Source: JAHQVI01 sp963749875 (GTDB lineage Bacteria > Pseudomonadota > Alphaproteobacteria > Rhizobiales > Rhodomicrobiaceae). From it: 64,000 nt of DNA. This document shows positions 1 to 9,743 of the stretch, piece after piece. The translations under genes were made by a program, and so were the position numbers. The notes under the pieces are model-generated. The model saw only the letters and a program-made list of their open reading frames with translations, searched no databases and had not been told where the DNA came from. Numbering within the stretch: the stretch's first letter is position 1; the number at the start of each line of letters is the position of its first letter. The DNA is taken from NCBI GenBank assembly GCA_963749875.1, contig CAVVOX010000004.1:806001-870000 (forward strand). Reading direction: 5' to 3'.

Positions 1-1
1 G

Positions 2-2461
2 GTCACGGTGCTTGACCTCACCCGTGTGCTTGCCGGTCCTTACTGCACCATGGTGCTGGCCGATCTCGGCGCGCGGGTCATCAAGGTCGAACAGCCCGGA
101 ACGGGTGACGACAGCCGGGCCTATGGACCGTTCATCGATGGACAGTCCGCCTATTTCGGCTCGCTGAACCGGGGCAAGGAGTCCATCGCGCTGAATCTGA
201 AGGACGCTGAAGACAGGACGATTTTCGAGAAGCTGCTATCGATCGCGGATGTGCTGGTGGAGAACTACCGGCCCGGGACCACGGAGAAGCTCGGCTATGG
301 CTGGGACGATCTGCATGCCGCCTATCCGCGCCTGATCTACGCCGCCGCCTCCGGTTTCGGCCATACCGGCCCTTATTCCAAGCGCGCCGCTTACGACATG
401 GTCGTGCAGGCGATGGGCGGCATCATGAGCGTGACCGGCCATCCCGGCCAGCCGCCCGTGCGGGTCGGGACGTCGATCGGCGACATCACGGCCGGCCTGT
501 TCACCGCGGTCGGCGTCAACGCCGCCCTGCTGCACCGTGCGTTGACCGGCGAGGCGATCAAGGTCGATGTCGGCATGCTCGATTGTCAGGTGGCGATCCT
601 CGAAAATGCCATCGCCCGCTATGCGGCGACCGGCGAGGTCGCCGGGCCGATCGGCGCCCGCCATCCGGCGATCACGCCCTTCGCCGCCTTCGAGGCGAGC
701 GATGGCTGGATGGTCATTGCGGCGGGCAATGACGTGCTGTTCCAGAAAATGGCCGACGCGATCGACGCGCCGGAGCTCGCGAAAGATCCCCGCTATGCGT
801 CCAATACGCTGCGCACGGAGAACTGGGAGCCGCTCGCCGAAGCAATCAACGCCGCGCTCAAGGCGCGCAGCATCGATGAATGGCTGACGATCCTGGATGA
901 AGCCGGCGTGCCTTGCGGGCCGATCAATACGATCGACCGGGTGCTCGCCGACAGCCATGTCCGCTCGCGCAATATGGTCGTGACCGCGAACGATCCCGAG
1001 AGCGGTCCGCTGACGATGGCCGGCAATCCGATCAAGCTCTCCTGCTTCGCCGATCCGGAGACGCGCCGTCCTGCGCCGAGGCTCGACGCCGACCGCGCGG
1101 TGATCCTGAGCGAGCTGGCGGCGCGTGATGTTGGGCCGCCGGCACCTGTTCCGGCCGCCAATGGCAGCATGGTGTCGCGCGCATCGCTGGGTGCGTTGCG
1201 TTTCATCGACCAGCTTCGTCGCGCCGTCATTCGCGACGCGGAGCCGCTCGTGGACGTGCCGGGCAGCGGGCCCTCGATCGAACGCGCCGCCGCGCTTTGC
1301 GACGCCCTGCTATCTGAGCGCGGCGAAGTCCTCGGCACGGTGATCGCGCATGATCTCGTCAACCTGCTGGGGTCGCTCGGGGACGCGGAACGGTTCGAAT
1401 TTCTGGATCTTCTGGCGAAGCGCTATGGACCGGACGAAAAGGCCGTTGCCGATGCGGCGGATCGCTGGCGCGCCGATCCGAGTGCGGACAATTTCACCGC
1501 GCTGTCCCGTGCGGTGGAAGCGCCGCGTCAGGAATTGTTCCGCCGCATGAATATGGCGCCGAAGGGCACGGAAGCTCTCATCCGTCTGCGCGAATATCTC
1601 CTGGAGCAGCTTCCGGCGAACGATCATTTGCGCCCCGTCGATACCGATTTGCGGCATTTGTTCGTCTCCTGGTTCAATCGCGGTTTTCTCGAGTTGCGGC
1701 GTATCGATTGGGACACGCCGGCCTCGATCCTCGAGAAGCTGATTGCCCATGAGGCGGTGCACGAGATCGACGGTTGGGACGATCTTCGCCGCCGGCTTGC
1801 CGCCGACCGGCGCTGCTTCGCCTTTTTCCATCCGGCGCTGCCGGACGAGCCGCTGATCTTTGTCGAGGTCGCGCTCGTCCACACGCTATCGGACAAGATC
1901 GAGCCGATCATCCGCGCACCGATCGAGGAAGGCACGGAGCTCACGGCGGACACGGCGATTTTCTACTCGATTTCCAACTGCCAGCCGGGTCTGCGCGGCG
2001 TTTCCTTCGGCAATCTGCTGATCAAACAGGTGGTCTCGGACCTCGCGGCCGAGCTGCCTGGTCTCGTCACCTTTGCCACGCTCTCGCCGATGCCGCGCTT
2101 CAGAGCGTGGCTGGAGAGCCCGAATACCGATTTAGCTGCGCATCTGCCGGGCTCGCTCATCGAGCAAATCCTGCAGGAGACGGAGAAGGAGGATCTGCGC
2201 GAGGCCGTTCTGGTGCTCGCCGCCGAGGCGGAAGCGGACGGCTACAGCCGTGCGACACTCCTCCAGGACGTGCTCCTGCGGCTGGCCGCGCGCTATCTTT
2301 CCGGCGTGGCCTCAGATCACCGTCCGGCCGATCCGGTCGCCCGCTTCCATCTCGGCAACGGCGCGCGGATCGAGCGCATCGACTGGATGGCCGATCTGTC
2401 GCGAAAGGGCATCCGCGAGTTCGCATGGGCTTATGGTAAACTATCTCTACGATCTGGATGA
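2..2461 (+). CDS. CoA-transferase family III / malonyl-CoA decarboxylase fusion (5' partial, 3' frameshift)
   Basis: The reading frame is open at the left edge and begins inside the family III CoA-transferase motif LDLTRVLAGPYCTMVLADLG, so the true start lies upstream. Residues 1 to about 380 are a CaiB/BaiF-type CoA transferase. From about 400 onward the protein is a malonyl-CoA decarboxylase, with the helical region followed by the catalytic GNAT-like part (FFHPALPDEPLIF, SISNCQPGLRGVSFGNLLIK). Family knowledge suggests the first half loads malonate onto CoA and the second decarboxylates it to acetyl-CoA. The conserved family C-terminus (MVNYLYDLDEIEVNHEAF) is in the next frame, to 2630. 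Removing one T of the TT at 2420-2421 restores it. As written, the frame ends at 2461 with a scrambled tail of about 10 residues. Confidence 0.85.
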   Translation, partial: VTVLDLTRVLAGPYCTMVLADLGARVIKVEQPGTGDDSRAYGPFIDGQSAYFGSLNRGKESIALNLKDAEDRTIFEKLLSIADVLVENYRPGTTEKLGYGWDDLHAAYPRLIYAAASGFGHTGPYSKRAAYDMVVQAMGGIMSVTGHPGQPPVRVGTSIGDITAGLFTAVGVNAALLHRALTGEAIKVDVGMLDCQVAILENAIARYAATGEVAGPIGARHPAITPFAAFEASDGWMVIAAGNDVLFQKMADAIDAPELAKDPRYASNTLRTENWEPLAEAINAALKARSIDEWLTILDEAGVPCGPINTIDRVLADSHVRSRNMVVTANDPESGPLTMAGNPIKLSCFADPETRRPAPRLDADRAVILSELAARDVGPPAPVPAANGSMVSRASLGALRFIDQLRRAVIRDAEPLVDVPGSGPSIERAAALCDALLSERGEVLGTVIAHDLVNLLGSLGDAERFEFLDLLAKRYGPDEKAVADAADRWRADPSADNFTALSRAVEAPRQELFRRMNMAPKGTEALIRLREYLLEQLPANDHLRPVDTDLRHLFVSWFNRGFLELRRIDWDTPASILEKLIAHEAVHEIDGWDDLRRRLAADRRCFAFFHPALPDEPLIFVEVALVHTLSDKIEPIIRAPIEEGTELTADTAIFYSISNCQPGLRGVSFGNLLIKQVVSDLAAELPGLVTFATLSPMPRFRAWLESPNTDLAAHLPGSLIEQILQETEKEDLREAVLVLAAEAEADGYSRATLLQDVLLRLAARYLSGVASDHRPADPVARFHLGNGARIERIDWMADLSRKGIREFAWAYGKLSLRSG

Positions 2462-2771
2462 GATCGAGGTGAACCACGAAGCCTTCGCCAATCGCCGGCC
2501 GGTGGCGGTGTCCAGGGACGTTGCCGCGCTGATCGATCTGTCCGATGGCACGGCCCTGTCGCGCTCGCTGAAAGGGCCGGTCGATGCCGCGCGCGGCCTT
2601 CTGGGACGGAAGTCCGGACCCGGAGCATAGGTCTTTTGTGAGCGGTCTGAGCGCCGTCCCGCCGGCAGGCCTAAAAGCCGATGCACGAACGCCTATATGT
2701 TTTGTACGTCTCGGCGACGCGGCATTATGAGGCCGCAAGCTGTTTGACGTCGGAGCTCAGGACAAGCAGCC

Positions 2772-3794
2772 ATGCAGATCAAACAGCCCTATCTGATGTT
2801 TCTCGGCGATGTGCCGGATCAGCTTGCAGCGAAGACCGCGCATGGGATCGTCGATTGGCGGCGCGAATGGTGCCTCGGCCAGCTCCGCCTGCCCGGCTGC
2901 AAGGCCGATCTCAGCATTCCCGATATGACGATCGCGGAAGCGCGGAACGCCGGGGCGCAGACCATGGTGGTCGGCGTCGCCAATGCCGGAGGCACGCTTC
3001 CGGACCATTGGACCCAGGAGATCGTCACCGCCATCGAGCAGGGCATGGACATTGCGAGCGGCCTGCACATGCGGCTCGGCTCGAAGGCGGAGATCCGTGA
3101 GGCGGCGGAACGGCACGGCCGGGCGCTTTACGATGTCCGCCATAGTGAGCGCGTCTTCGCAACGGGCAAAGGCATTAAGCGGACGGGCAGGCGGCTGCTG
3201 ACGGTCGGAACCGACTGCTCGGTCGGCAAGAAATATGCCGCGCTCGCGCTCGAAATGGCGATGCGGGAGCGAGGCCTCGATGCGGACTTCCGCGCGACGG
3301 GGCAAACAGGCATTCTGATCTCGGGACGCGGGTTTGCGATCGACGCCGTGGCGGCGGATTTCATCTCCGGGGCGGTGGAATGGATTTCGCCGGACGCCGC
3401 TCCCGACCATTGGGACGTGATCGAGGGCCAGGGCTCGCTCTTCCATCCGTCATTTGCCGGGGTGAGCCTCGGTCTGCTCCACGGCTCGCAGCCCGACGCC
3501 TTCGTCGTCTGTGACGAGCCGACCCGGAATACGATGCGCGGCGTCTCGCAACCGCTCCCCTCGATCAGGGAGGTCATCTATATGACGATCGCTTGCGGGC
3601 GGCTGACCAATCCGGATATTCGCTGCGTGGGGATCGCCGTGAACACCCGGGCGCTGGACGAAAACATCGCGCGCGCATTGCTCGATCAGACTGCGACAGA
3701 CTATGATCTGCCCGCCACCGATCCGGTCCGCTTTGGCGCCGAGCCGCTCGTTGACAGGCTTGTCAGCGAATTCGGTGGCCCCAATGCGGCTTGA
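2772..3794 (+). CDS. dgcN: DgcN-type N-acetyltransferase, D-glutamate catabolism (DUF1611)
   Basis: 340 residues matching the DUF1611 P-loop family: an N-terminal Rossmann-like domain (to about 130), then a P-loop at about 145-155 (VGTDCSVGKKYAAL), DFRATGQTGILISGRG, and DVIEGQGSLFHPSF. In marine alphaproteobacteria DgcN acetylates D-glutamate with acetyl-CoA, and DgcA then converts the product to N-acetyl-L-glutamate. Here the gene lies 9 bases before a dgcA-type enolase-superfamily gene, which is the diagnostic pairing. The ATG is preceded by a weak purine-rich site. Function is inferred from family and neighbour. Some DUF1611 proteins handle other amino acids. Confidence 0.82.
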   Translation: MQIKQPYLMFLGDVPDQLAAKTAHGIVDWRREWCLGQLRLPGCKADLSIPDMTIAEARNAGAQTMVVGVANAGGTLPDHWTQEIVTAIEQGMDIASGLHMRLGSKAEIREAAERHGRALYDVRHSERVFATGKGIKRTGRRLLTVGTDCSVGKKYAALALEMAMRERGLDADFRATGQTGILISGRGFAIDAVAADFISGAVEWISPDAAPDHWDVIEGQGSLFHPSFAGVSLGLLHGSQPDAFVVCDEPTRNTMRGVSQPLPSIREVIYMTIACGRLTNPDIRCVGIAVNTRALDENIARALLDQTATDYDLPATDPVRFGAEPLVDRLVSEFGGPNAA

Positions 3795-3803
3795 CGGCGA
3801 AAG

Positions 3804-4805
3804 ATGATGACCCAGCCGCTTCCGCCCCTTTCGCTGACCGTTGCCGTTGAGCGTTTCCCGATCGCCGGCGGCTTTACGATTTCCCGCGGACGCAAGACGG
3901 AAGCCGTCGTGGTCACGGCGACCGTCTCGGATGGCGCCTATTCCGGCCGCGGCGAAAGCGTTCCCTATGCCCGCTATGGCGAGACGGTGGAGGACGTCGC
4001 CGCCCACATCGAGGCGCAGACGCCGTTGCTCGCAAGCGGGGCGAGCCGGAGCGCCATCGCGGACGCCATGAAGCCGGGCGCGGCACGCAACGCGCTCGAT
4101 TGCGCCTTGTGGGACTTTGAGGCCAAATCGGCGGGCAAGCGTGCCTGGGACATTGCCGGGCTTCCCCCGCCGAAGCCGGTTGAGACCTGCTACACGATCA
4201 GCCTTGGCACGCCGGAGGAGATGGAGTCTGCGGCCACCGAGGCATCTCATCGCTCCACCCTGAAAATCAAACTCGGCGGCGATGGCGATGTCGAACGCAT
4301 TCGAGCCGTCCGGCGCGGCGCTCCATTGGCGCGCCTCGTTGCCGACGCGAACGAAGCCTGGACGGAAGGCAATCTGGCGGAGAATGTCGAGGCCTGCGCC
4401 GATTCGGGCGTCGAGCTGATCGAACAGCCGCTGCCAGCCGGCAATGACAGCGCGCTTGCCACCCTCGCCTCTCGCGTTCCCTTTTGCGCCGACGAAAGCG
4501 CTCACACGGCGGAGAGCCTCGCCGGACTTGCCGGACGCTATCAGGCGGTGAACATCAAACTCGATAAGACCGGCGGTCTGACCGAAGCCATTGCGATGTC
4601 CCGCGCGGCCCGTGAGCTTGGTCTTGACATCATGGTCGGCTGCATGGTTGGCACCTCGCTGGCGATGGCGCCGGCGACCTTGCTGACGCCCTTCGCGCGC
4701 TGGGTCGATCTCGACGGTCCGCTGCTCCTGTCCCAGGATCGTCCCGACGGTCTCGACTACACAAGCGGCCTCGTCCATCCGCCGGAGCCCCGGCTCTGGG
4801 GCTGA
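3804..4805 (+). CDS. dgcA: DgcA-type N-acetyl-D-glutamate racemase / dipeptide epimerase (enolase superfamily)
   Basis: 333 residues with the muconate-lactonizing-enzyme subgroup layout: an N-terminal capping domain and a TIM barrel. The catalytic K-x-K is seen as LKIKLGG near residue 155. Metal ligands are the Asp of VADANEAW, the Glu of LIEQPLP, and the Asp of FCADES. The second catalytic Lys is in NIKLDKTGG. These are the marks of L-Ala-D/L-Glu epimerases and of DgcA. Coupling to dgcN just upstream favours N-acetyl-D-Glu racemase over murein-peptide epimerase, although broad substrate use is common in the family. Confidence 0.85.
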   Translation: MMTQPLPPLSLTVAVERFPIAGGFTISRGRKTEAVVVTATVSDGAYSGRGESVPYARYGETVEDVAAHIEAQTPLLASGASRSAIADAMKPGAARNALDCALWDFEAKSAGKRAWDIAGLPPPKPVETCYTISLGTPEEMESAATEASHRSTLKIKLGGDGDVERIRAVRRGAPLARLVADANEAWTEGNLAENVEACADSGVELIEQPLPAGNDSALATLASRVPFCADESAHTAESLAGLAGRYQAVNIKLDKTGGLTEAIAMSRAARELGLDIMVGCMVGTSLAMAPATLLTPFARWVDLDGPLLLSQDRPDGLDYTSGLVHPPEPRLWG

Positions 4806-4939
4806 AGCACGGAAGCCGGTCTTTCCTGCAATTTAAAGTTGCACGCACTGGCTGATTGACGGCAATTGGGCGCACCCCTAAAGTCCGCCCGCGATTTCCG
4901 GCCGAAATCGGCAATGGCGATCATCTCGGAGAGCCGCAT

Positions 4940-5584
4940 TTGACCAACCTCAGCGAGATCGTGCCGGTCCAGCCGGACGGCGGCGCAATCTGGACCGACT
5001 GCATCCGGATCTATACTGACGCCTTCCCGCCCTGGGAACGGGAATGGGATCAGGTCCTCGAAAAGCGGATCGCCAGTGATCGCTATCAGATGCGCGCCGG
5101 GCTCAAGGACGGGCAGGTCGTCGGCTTCTATATACTCGACGTTGAAGAGGAAGGGCAGAAATACGCGCTGTTCTCCTATCTGGCGGTCGATGAGCGCCTT
5201 CGCGGCAGGGGCTATGGCGAAGAGTTGACGCGCCACGCCATCCGGCTTTTCTCCGAGTTCGGCAGACGCGACTGGTTCCTGATCGAGGCGGAGGACCGGC
5301 AGGCGCGATTCTATGGCAGGATCGGCTTTCTGAAGCTCGGGATCGACTATTTCGTGCCGCGCTATGACGGCTCGGGCGCCGAGCCCATGAGCCTGATGGC
5401 GATTCCGCTGCGAGGTCCGGCAAAGAGCATCGACGGCGGAGAGATGAAGCAGATCGTCGAACGCATCTATCGCAGCGGCTATAAGCTCCAAGCTGACGAT
5501 CCGCGGCTGGAACGGCAGCTCTCTCTCATTCCCGCCGAGGTTCTCTTGATCGCGTGGCCGCCGGAGGCGCAACCGGGCAAATAG
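4940..5584 (+). CDS. GNAT-family N-acetyltransferase
   Basis: About 214 residues from a TTG at 4940, chosen because GGAGAG lies about 8 bases upstream. An ATG-initiated version would start at 4856 but runs through the intergenic spacer. The acetyl-CoA site is visible as YLAVDERLRGRGYGEELT (R/Q-x-x-G-x-G/A), followed by FYGRIGFLKLGIDYF. The substrate is not evident. The gene starts the 4.9-10.7 kb group, lying 11 bases before a spermidine synthase and in the same direction as an acetylpolyamine deacetylase-type gene. Acetylation of a polyamine is therefore an attractive but unproven guess. Confidence 0.75.
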   Translation: MTNLSEIVPVQPDGGAIWTDCIRIYTDAFPPWEREWDQVLEKRIASDRYQMRAGLKDGQVVGFYILDVEEEGQKYALFSYLAVDERLRGRGYGEELTRHAIRLFSEFGRRDWFLIEAEDRQARFYGRIGFLKLGIDYFVPRYDGSGAEPMSLMAIPLRGPAKSIDGGEMKQIVERIYRSGYKLQADDPRLERQLSLIPAEVLLIAWPPEAQPGK

Positions 5585-5595
5585 GATGACGAGCC

Positions 5596-6456
5596 GTGCT
5601 CTATTACGCACAGAAAGCCAATGCATCGGACACTGTCACTCGCGAGATTGACAGCATCATTACTCAGGGCAGGACCGCCTTTCAGTCCTATATGTTCCTG
5701 CGCTCGGCGGTGAACGGCGTCTGCATCGTACTCGACGGCGACATCCAGTCCTGCGCCGCGGACGAGGCGCTCTATCACGAGGCGCTCGTCCATCCGGCGC
5801 TGCTCATGCACCCCGATCCCAAATCCGTCCTGATCATGGGCGGCGGCGAGGGCGCGACGAGCCGGGAAGTGCTCCGGCATAAGGGCGTCGACCGCGTCGT
5901 GATGGTCGATATCGACCGCGAATTTGTCGAGCTGTGCAAGAGGCACATCCCCGAATGGAGCGCCGGCGCCTATGACGATCCGCGCCATGAAGTCCGATAT
6001 GAGGACATTAACGCCTATCTGGCGGAGGGCGAGGCGCGTTTCGACGTCGTGATCGGGGACCTGGTCGATTTCGCGGACGATGAGTTCCCGGCCGCCGCCT
6101 TTTACAGCCCGGACTTCTATGCGCGGCTCAAGTCCCGCCTCAATGATGGCGGCTATATCGCCACCCAGGCCGGGCCGCTCTCTCCCGCGACCATGGCGCA
6201 CCACAACAGGGTGCGGAAAGGGCTTCGGGATGCGTTCGGCGGCGTTCAGTCCTACGGGGCGGCCGTTCCCAGCTTCTACGGATTATGGGGTTTCGTGCTG
6301 GCTGGCGGCGGTTCCGCGGGGCAATCCGCGCAGGATGTCCGCGATCTGATCATCGAGCGGGCCTCGGAGCGGGGAATGACCCTTCCTGCCACGGGTGTCG
6401 ATGCGCTCGCAAATCAATTTGCGCTTCCGGCCTTGCTGAGAGAAAATATTTCTTAA
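5596..6456 (+). CDS. speE: Polyamine aminopropyltransferase (spermidine synthase family)
   Basis: 286 residues from a GTG. The spermidine synthase fold is clear. TAFQSYMFLRS sits in the N-terminal beta-barrel region, MGGGEGATSREVLRHKGVDR is the decarboxylated-SAM binding loop, VMVDID is the acidic end of strand 2, and FDVVIGDLVDF carries the catalytic Asp region. The enzyme moves the aminopropyl group of decarboxylated S-adenosylmethionine to putrescine or another diamine. No SAM decarboxylase gene is in the window. The C-terminal 40 residues are less typical. The agmatinase and deacetylase genes downstream fit polyamine metabolism. Confidence 0.85.
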   Translation: MLYYAQKANASDTVTREIDSIITQGRTAFQSYMFLRSAVNGVCIVLDGDIQSCAADEALYHEALVHPALLMHPDPKSVLIMGGGEGATSREVLRHKGVDRVVMVDIDREFVELCKRHIPEWSAGAYDDPRHEVRYEDINAYLAEGEARFDVVIGDLVDFADDEFPAAAFYSPDFYARLKSRLNDGGYIATQAGPLSPATMAHHNRVRKGLRDAFGGVQSYGAAVPSFYGLWGFVLAGGGSAGQSAQDVRDLIIERASERGMTLPATGVDALANQFALPALLRENIS

Positions 6457-6493
6457 TCATAACGATAACCGCACCATCCATTGAGGGACTGTC

Positions 6494-8767
6494 ATGCGTA
6501 TGGAGACCGGTGGCGCGATCATCGCGCGGAGTGAAGGCGAGACGCCTTCGCAATCGCTGAAGGATGCGATTGAACGCTTCCTCGGCTTTATTGCCGATGA
6601 GGATTTCGAGGGAGGGCGGAATTGGGCGCGCAAACTCGTCACCGGCAAGGCGGGGGCCGGCCATCAAATCCGGGGTGAGACGCTCTATCGGTCCCTGGAC
6701 CGCGGCGAGAACGAGTTCGATTATGAACTGCCGGACCAACTGCCCGCGTTGCCGGAGGATCTGGCATTCCTGATGTATGCGGGAAATTACTTTTCCGCCC
6801 GCTACAAAATCGAGCAGAGCTATCGCTACCGGCACGCCCATAAGCTCATCAATCAAGCCTTGCGCTTCCTGGCGGTTGCCGAGCGGAGCACCGGCTCAAA
6901 TCTGTTACGGGTGCTGGGATCGTTCAGCAGGCTGCAAAATCATCTGAACGAGATCGAATGGGCTTGCTACAACAGCGATGATACGGCCTACGATGGTAAC
7001 GCCAGCCTGATGAAAGCGGCGGCCGAAAAATTGCGGGATGCCGTGGATGCCATTCGAGGCGAGGAAGCCGGGCTGACCGACTATGAACGCGGCCTCTACG
7101 ATCATTATCTCGAGCCGAGGCTGGACGCCCACGCTCTTTATGCGAGCGCAATTTTGCAGGTCGCAGCGCTGAATGAGACGCGTTGGATTGACCGGGGACG
7201 CTTCCTCGCCGACGCCGGCCCCGCCCTTGAGGATCTGCACGCAAAACGCGCCCGGCTCGGTGAGCTGGGCTCCTCGATTCTCGAAAACGATCTGGCGCCG
7301 CAAATCGAGACGCTGAAGGCATTCACCGCGTTGCCCTTGACGGCAGAACAGAACGGCGAACTTGCGGTCAAGAATGGAAAGATCGAAATTTTCTATTACG
7401 CGCTGTTGCTGCCGGACGTCGTGGACAAGGTTGAGGCCATCGTCAGGCGGCAAGTGCTGAACCCGGAGAAAGGCGGCATTTCATTCCCGCAACTCAAGGG
7501 CATGCATGTCGAGGACGATCCGCTATCGGATATCTGGGCCTGGGACGGCGGCGCGAATGAGGAACTGATCAATTCGGTTTCCTGGCGGCTTCCCGACTTA
7601 AAAATCGAATTCCGAAACCGGACGATCGATTGCGCCGCCACGCTGCGCTTTTATAATTTCGGCATCTTCGCGCTGTCGCTGAAGGCGGACGTCGAAGACA
7701 GCCCGGTGAGCGAAATCCGTCATATCGCAAGTCTGGGAAGCCCGATCGCATTGGACGAGGAGATCGTCTGGACGGAAATCGGCAAGACTTTCGGCACGCT
7801 GGAAGACTTGGCCAAATTCGTCTTTCCGATCGTGGAAACAGAGGTCGCGCAGGCTCTGTCCCGTTCTGGCCGCCGTGCTGGGAACAGGTCGGCCCGGTCG
7901 GGAGCGCTCCTCAGCTACAGCGCGATCATGAACCGTTTCACGGCCCTCCGGGTCGACCAGCTGGCGCTGCGAACCCGTGCGGGCTCGCGCGCCCTATCCC
8001 CAACCGACGCCGTTCAGCATCCCGCCTTCAAGGCGCTGACTCTCCCAATACTGGAAGCCCGGTGCGCAACCGACGATTGGATCATGCGGCGTCCGCCATG
8101 TCCGACCGCAAATCTCGCGCCGCTTCGATATTACCAAGAGGGCGATGTCATCCATGTTTGCCGCCATGACGGGGTGCTGGCCTTGTTGAACCAGGCGAAT
8201 TGGGCGCGAGACCAGGCCTGGGAGGGCATGGCTGTCTGCGCGGCGATCACGAATTTCTTCTGCATGGCCAGCTCGATGTTCAGTGGGCGAGTCCGTGAAT
8301 TGGTGATCGAGGGCAGGGAGGGCCGCGGCAAGAGCGGGTTGCGGCGCACGGAAGCGGATCTCACATCGATCCGGAAATTCGAGCATGAGGTGAGAGAGAT
8401 GCTCGACAGGATGGAGGCCGGCCGCGTCATGCGGTTTCCCGATCTGACATTGCTGGTCAACAAGATGTTCGAGCATCTGGGGCTTGGCGATCTCACCTCG
8501 GAAACCCGGCTGGTGTTGAGCCAGGCGCGGAAAATGCTGTCGGAAACCCAGGAGGCTCTGAAGGTCAAGAGTGCCGAAAAACTGAACTTCATCGCCGGAT
8601 TCGTCGGAACGCTGGTGGCGCTTGCGCAAATCGAGCCGCTGGTGAACGTGGTTCGGGACGATCTTGGCGTTCCGATCTCCGGAATGGGCCATGTGGCCAT
8701 CTACATCTGCCTCATCGCCTTGGTTTCGGGGCTCCTGATCATTGGTCGATATCGCCGTGCAGGCTGA
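6494..8767 (+). CDS. Unrecognised 757-residue protein with two C-terminal membrane segments
   Basis: I do not recognise this family. The protein is soluble-looking and rich in helix through about residue 690, with many Arg, Glu and Leu and no signal peptide. Two hydrophobic stretches lie at the very C-terminus, roughly residues 695-718 and 727-750, separated by a short loop. This would tether a large cytoplasmic domain to the inner membrane. Residues about 620-690 look coiled-coil-like (KFEHEVREMLDRMEA). It sits 37 bases after spermidine synthase, and its last 26 bases overlap the agmatinase-type gene, implying translational coupling and a role in the same pathway. The two-helix tail loosely recalls CorA or RMND1/DUF155 proteins, but no family motif is visible. 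Confidence 0.7.
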   Translation: MRMETGGAIIARSEGETPSQSLKDAIERFLGFIADEDFEGGRNWARKLVTGKAGAGHQIRGETLYRSLDRGENEFDYELPDQLPALPEDLAFLMYAGNYFSARYKIEQSYRYRHAHKLINQALRFLAVAERSTGSNLLRVLGSFSRLQNHLNEIEWACYNSDDTAYDGNASLMKAAAEKLRDAVDAIRGEEAGLTDYERGLYDHYLEPRLDAHALYASAILQVAALNETRWIDRGRFLADAGPALEDLHAKRARLGELGSSILENDLAPQIETLKAFTALPLTAEQNGELAVKNGKIEIFYYALLLPDVVDKVEAIVRRQVLNPEKGGISFPQLKGMHVEDDPLSDIWAWDGGANEELINSVSWRLPDLKIEFRNRTIDCAATLRFYNFGIFALSLKADVEDSPVSEIRHIASLGSPIALDEEIVWTEIGKTFGTLEDLAKFVFPIVETEVAQALSRSGRRAGNRSARSGALLSYSAIMNRFTALRVDQLALRTRAGSRALSPTDAVQHPAFKALTLPILEARCATDDWIMRRPPCPTANLAPLRYYQEGDVIHVCRHDGVLALLNQANWARDQAWEGMAVCAAITNFFCMASSMFSGRVRELVIEGREGRGKSGLRRTEADLTSIRKFEHEVREMLDRMEAGRVMRFPDLTLLVNKMFEHLGLGDLTSETRLVLSQARKMLSETQEALKVKSAEKLNFIAGFVGTLVALAQIEPLVNVVRDDLGVPISGMGHVAIYICLIALVSGLLIIGRYRRAG

Positions 8768-9689
8768 ATACCGCTTTCAATTTTTACCCAATTCCGCGGT
8801 GAGCGAGGCGCAGATCGTTTTCCTGCCGATCGCCTATGACGAGACGGTCTGCGGCGCGCGCGGCACGGCGGGCGGCCCCCAAGCCATTTTCGATGCGAGC
8901 GAGCAGCTCGAATATTACGAAGAGCATCTGGGCTGGTCGCCGTTCCTCCATATGCGCCCTTGCGTGAGACCGGAGTTGCGGCAGGAGGATGGCGAAACGG
9001 AAGCGGCGTTTCACGCGCGGATCGCCGCCGAGGCCAAGGCGGTTCACGACCCGCAAGGCGCCCGCCTGCTGATCGCCCTGGGCGGGGAGCATTCGATAAC
9101 GCCGTCCGTCATCGGCGGCTGCCTGGCCTCACCGGCGACGATCATAGTTCTCGACGCCCATGCCGACCTGCGATCATCGTACAAAGGCAGCCCCCTCAAC
9201 CACGCCTGCACCATGCACAGGCTGCGCGCGCTGAGCCATCGCGTCATCATCATCGGCTTGCGATCGCTCGCCGATTTCGAAGCGGCCAGCTTGGAAAGCG
9301 ACGCGCAGATCACCACCTATCGGGCGCAAAGCCTGCAGTCCGAGGATGGGCGTGAAGCGATGCTGCAGGCGCTTTCCGCGCTGAAGGGCGATGTGTGGCT
9401 GTCCGTCGATATGGACGCTTTCGATCCCTCGCTGGTGCCAAGCGTCGGCACGCCGCAGCCGGGCGGTCTCGACTGGTATCTCGCCATCGACATCCTGCAC
9501 GCCGTGTTCAAAAATCCGGCAGCCAGGCTCTGCGGCATGGACGTCGTGGAAGTGATCCCCGAGGCCAGTCAGGTCTCGCAGCTCACCGCCGCCAAGCTTG
9601 TACAGAATGCCATCTCTCTATGGGGCAAGCGCAACGCTTATCACGAAGCGCCCAGGGACGGCGCGCAGGCGCACGTCGCTTATGAATAG
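8742..9689 (+). CDS. speB: Agmatinase/arginase-family ureohydrolase
   Basis: 315 residues with all ureohydrolase manganese motifs: GGEHSIT (His ligand), DAHADLR (Asp-x-His-x-Asp), and SVDMDAFDPSLVPSVGTPQPGG, typical of agmatinases. Family members hydrolyse a guanidino group to urea and an amine, here most likely agmatine to putrescine, which would feed the spermidine synthase upstream. The TTG at 8742 overlaps the preceding gene by 26 bases. A GTG at 8757 is an alternative start. Substrate could also be arginine or another guanidino acid. The C-terminal tail after about residue 295 is probably non-catalytic. Confidence 0.85.
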   Translation: MVDIAVQAEYRFQFLPNSAVSEAQIVFLPIAYDETVCGARGTAGGPQAIFDASEQLEYYEEHLGWSPFLHMRPCVRPELRQEDGETEAAFHARIAAEAKAVHDPQGARLLIALGGEHSITPSVIGGCLASPATIIVLDAHADLRSSYKGSPLNHACTMHRLRALSHRVIIIGLRSLADFEAASLESDAQITTYRAQSLQSEDGREAMLQALSALKGDVWLSVDMDAFDPSLVPSVGTPQPGGLDWYLAIDILHAVFKNPAARLCGMDVVEVIPEASQVSQLTAAKLVQNAISLWGKRNAYHEAPRDGAQAHVAYE

Positions 9690-9743
9690 CTCACCGCAGA
9701 TTGCAGGGGCGATCCGCGGCTTGCCGGGGCAGGGACACGGACA

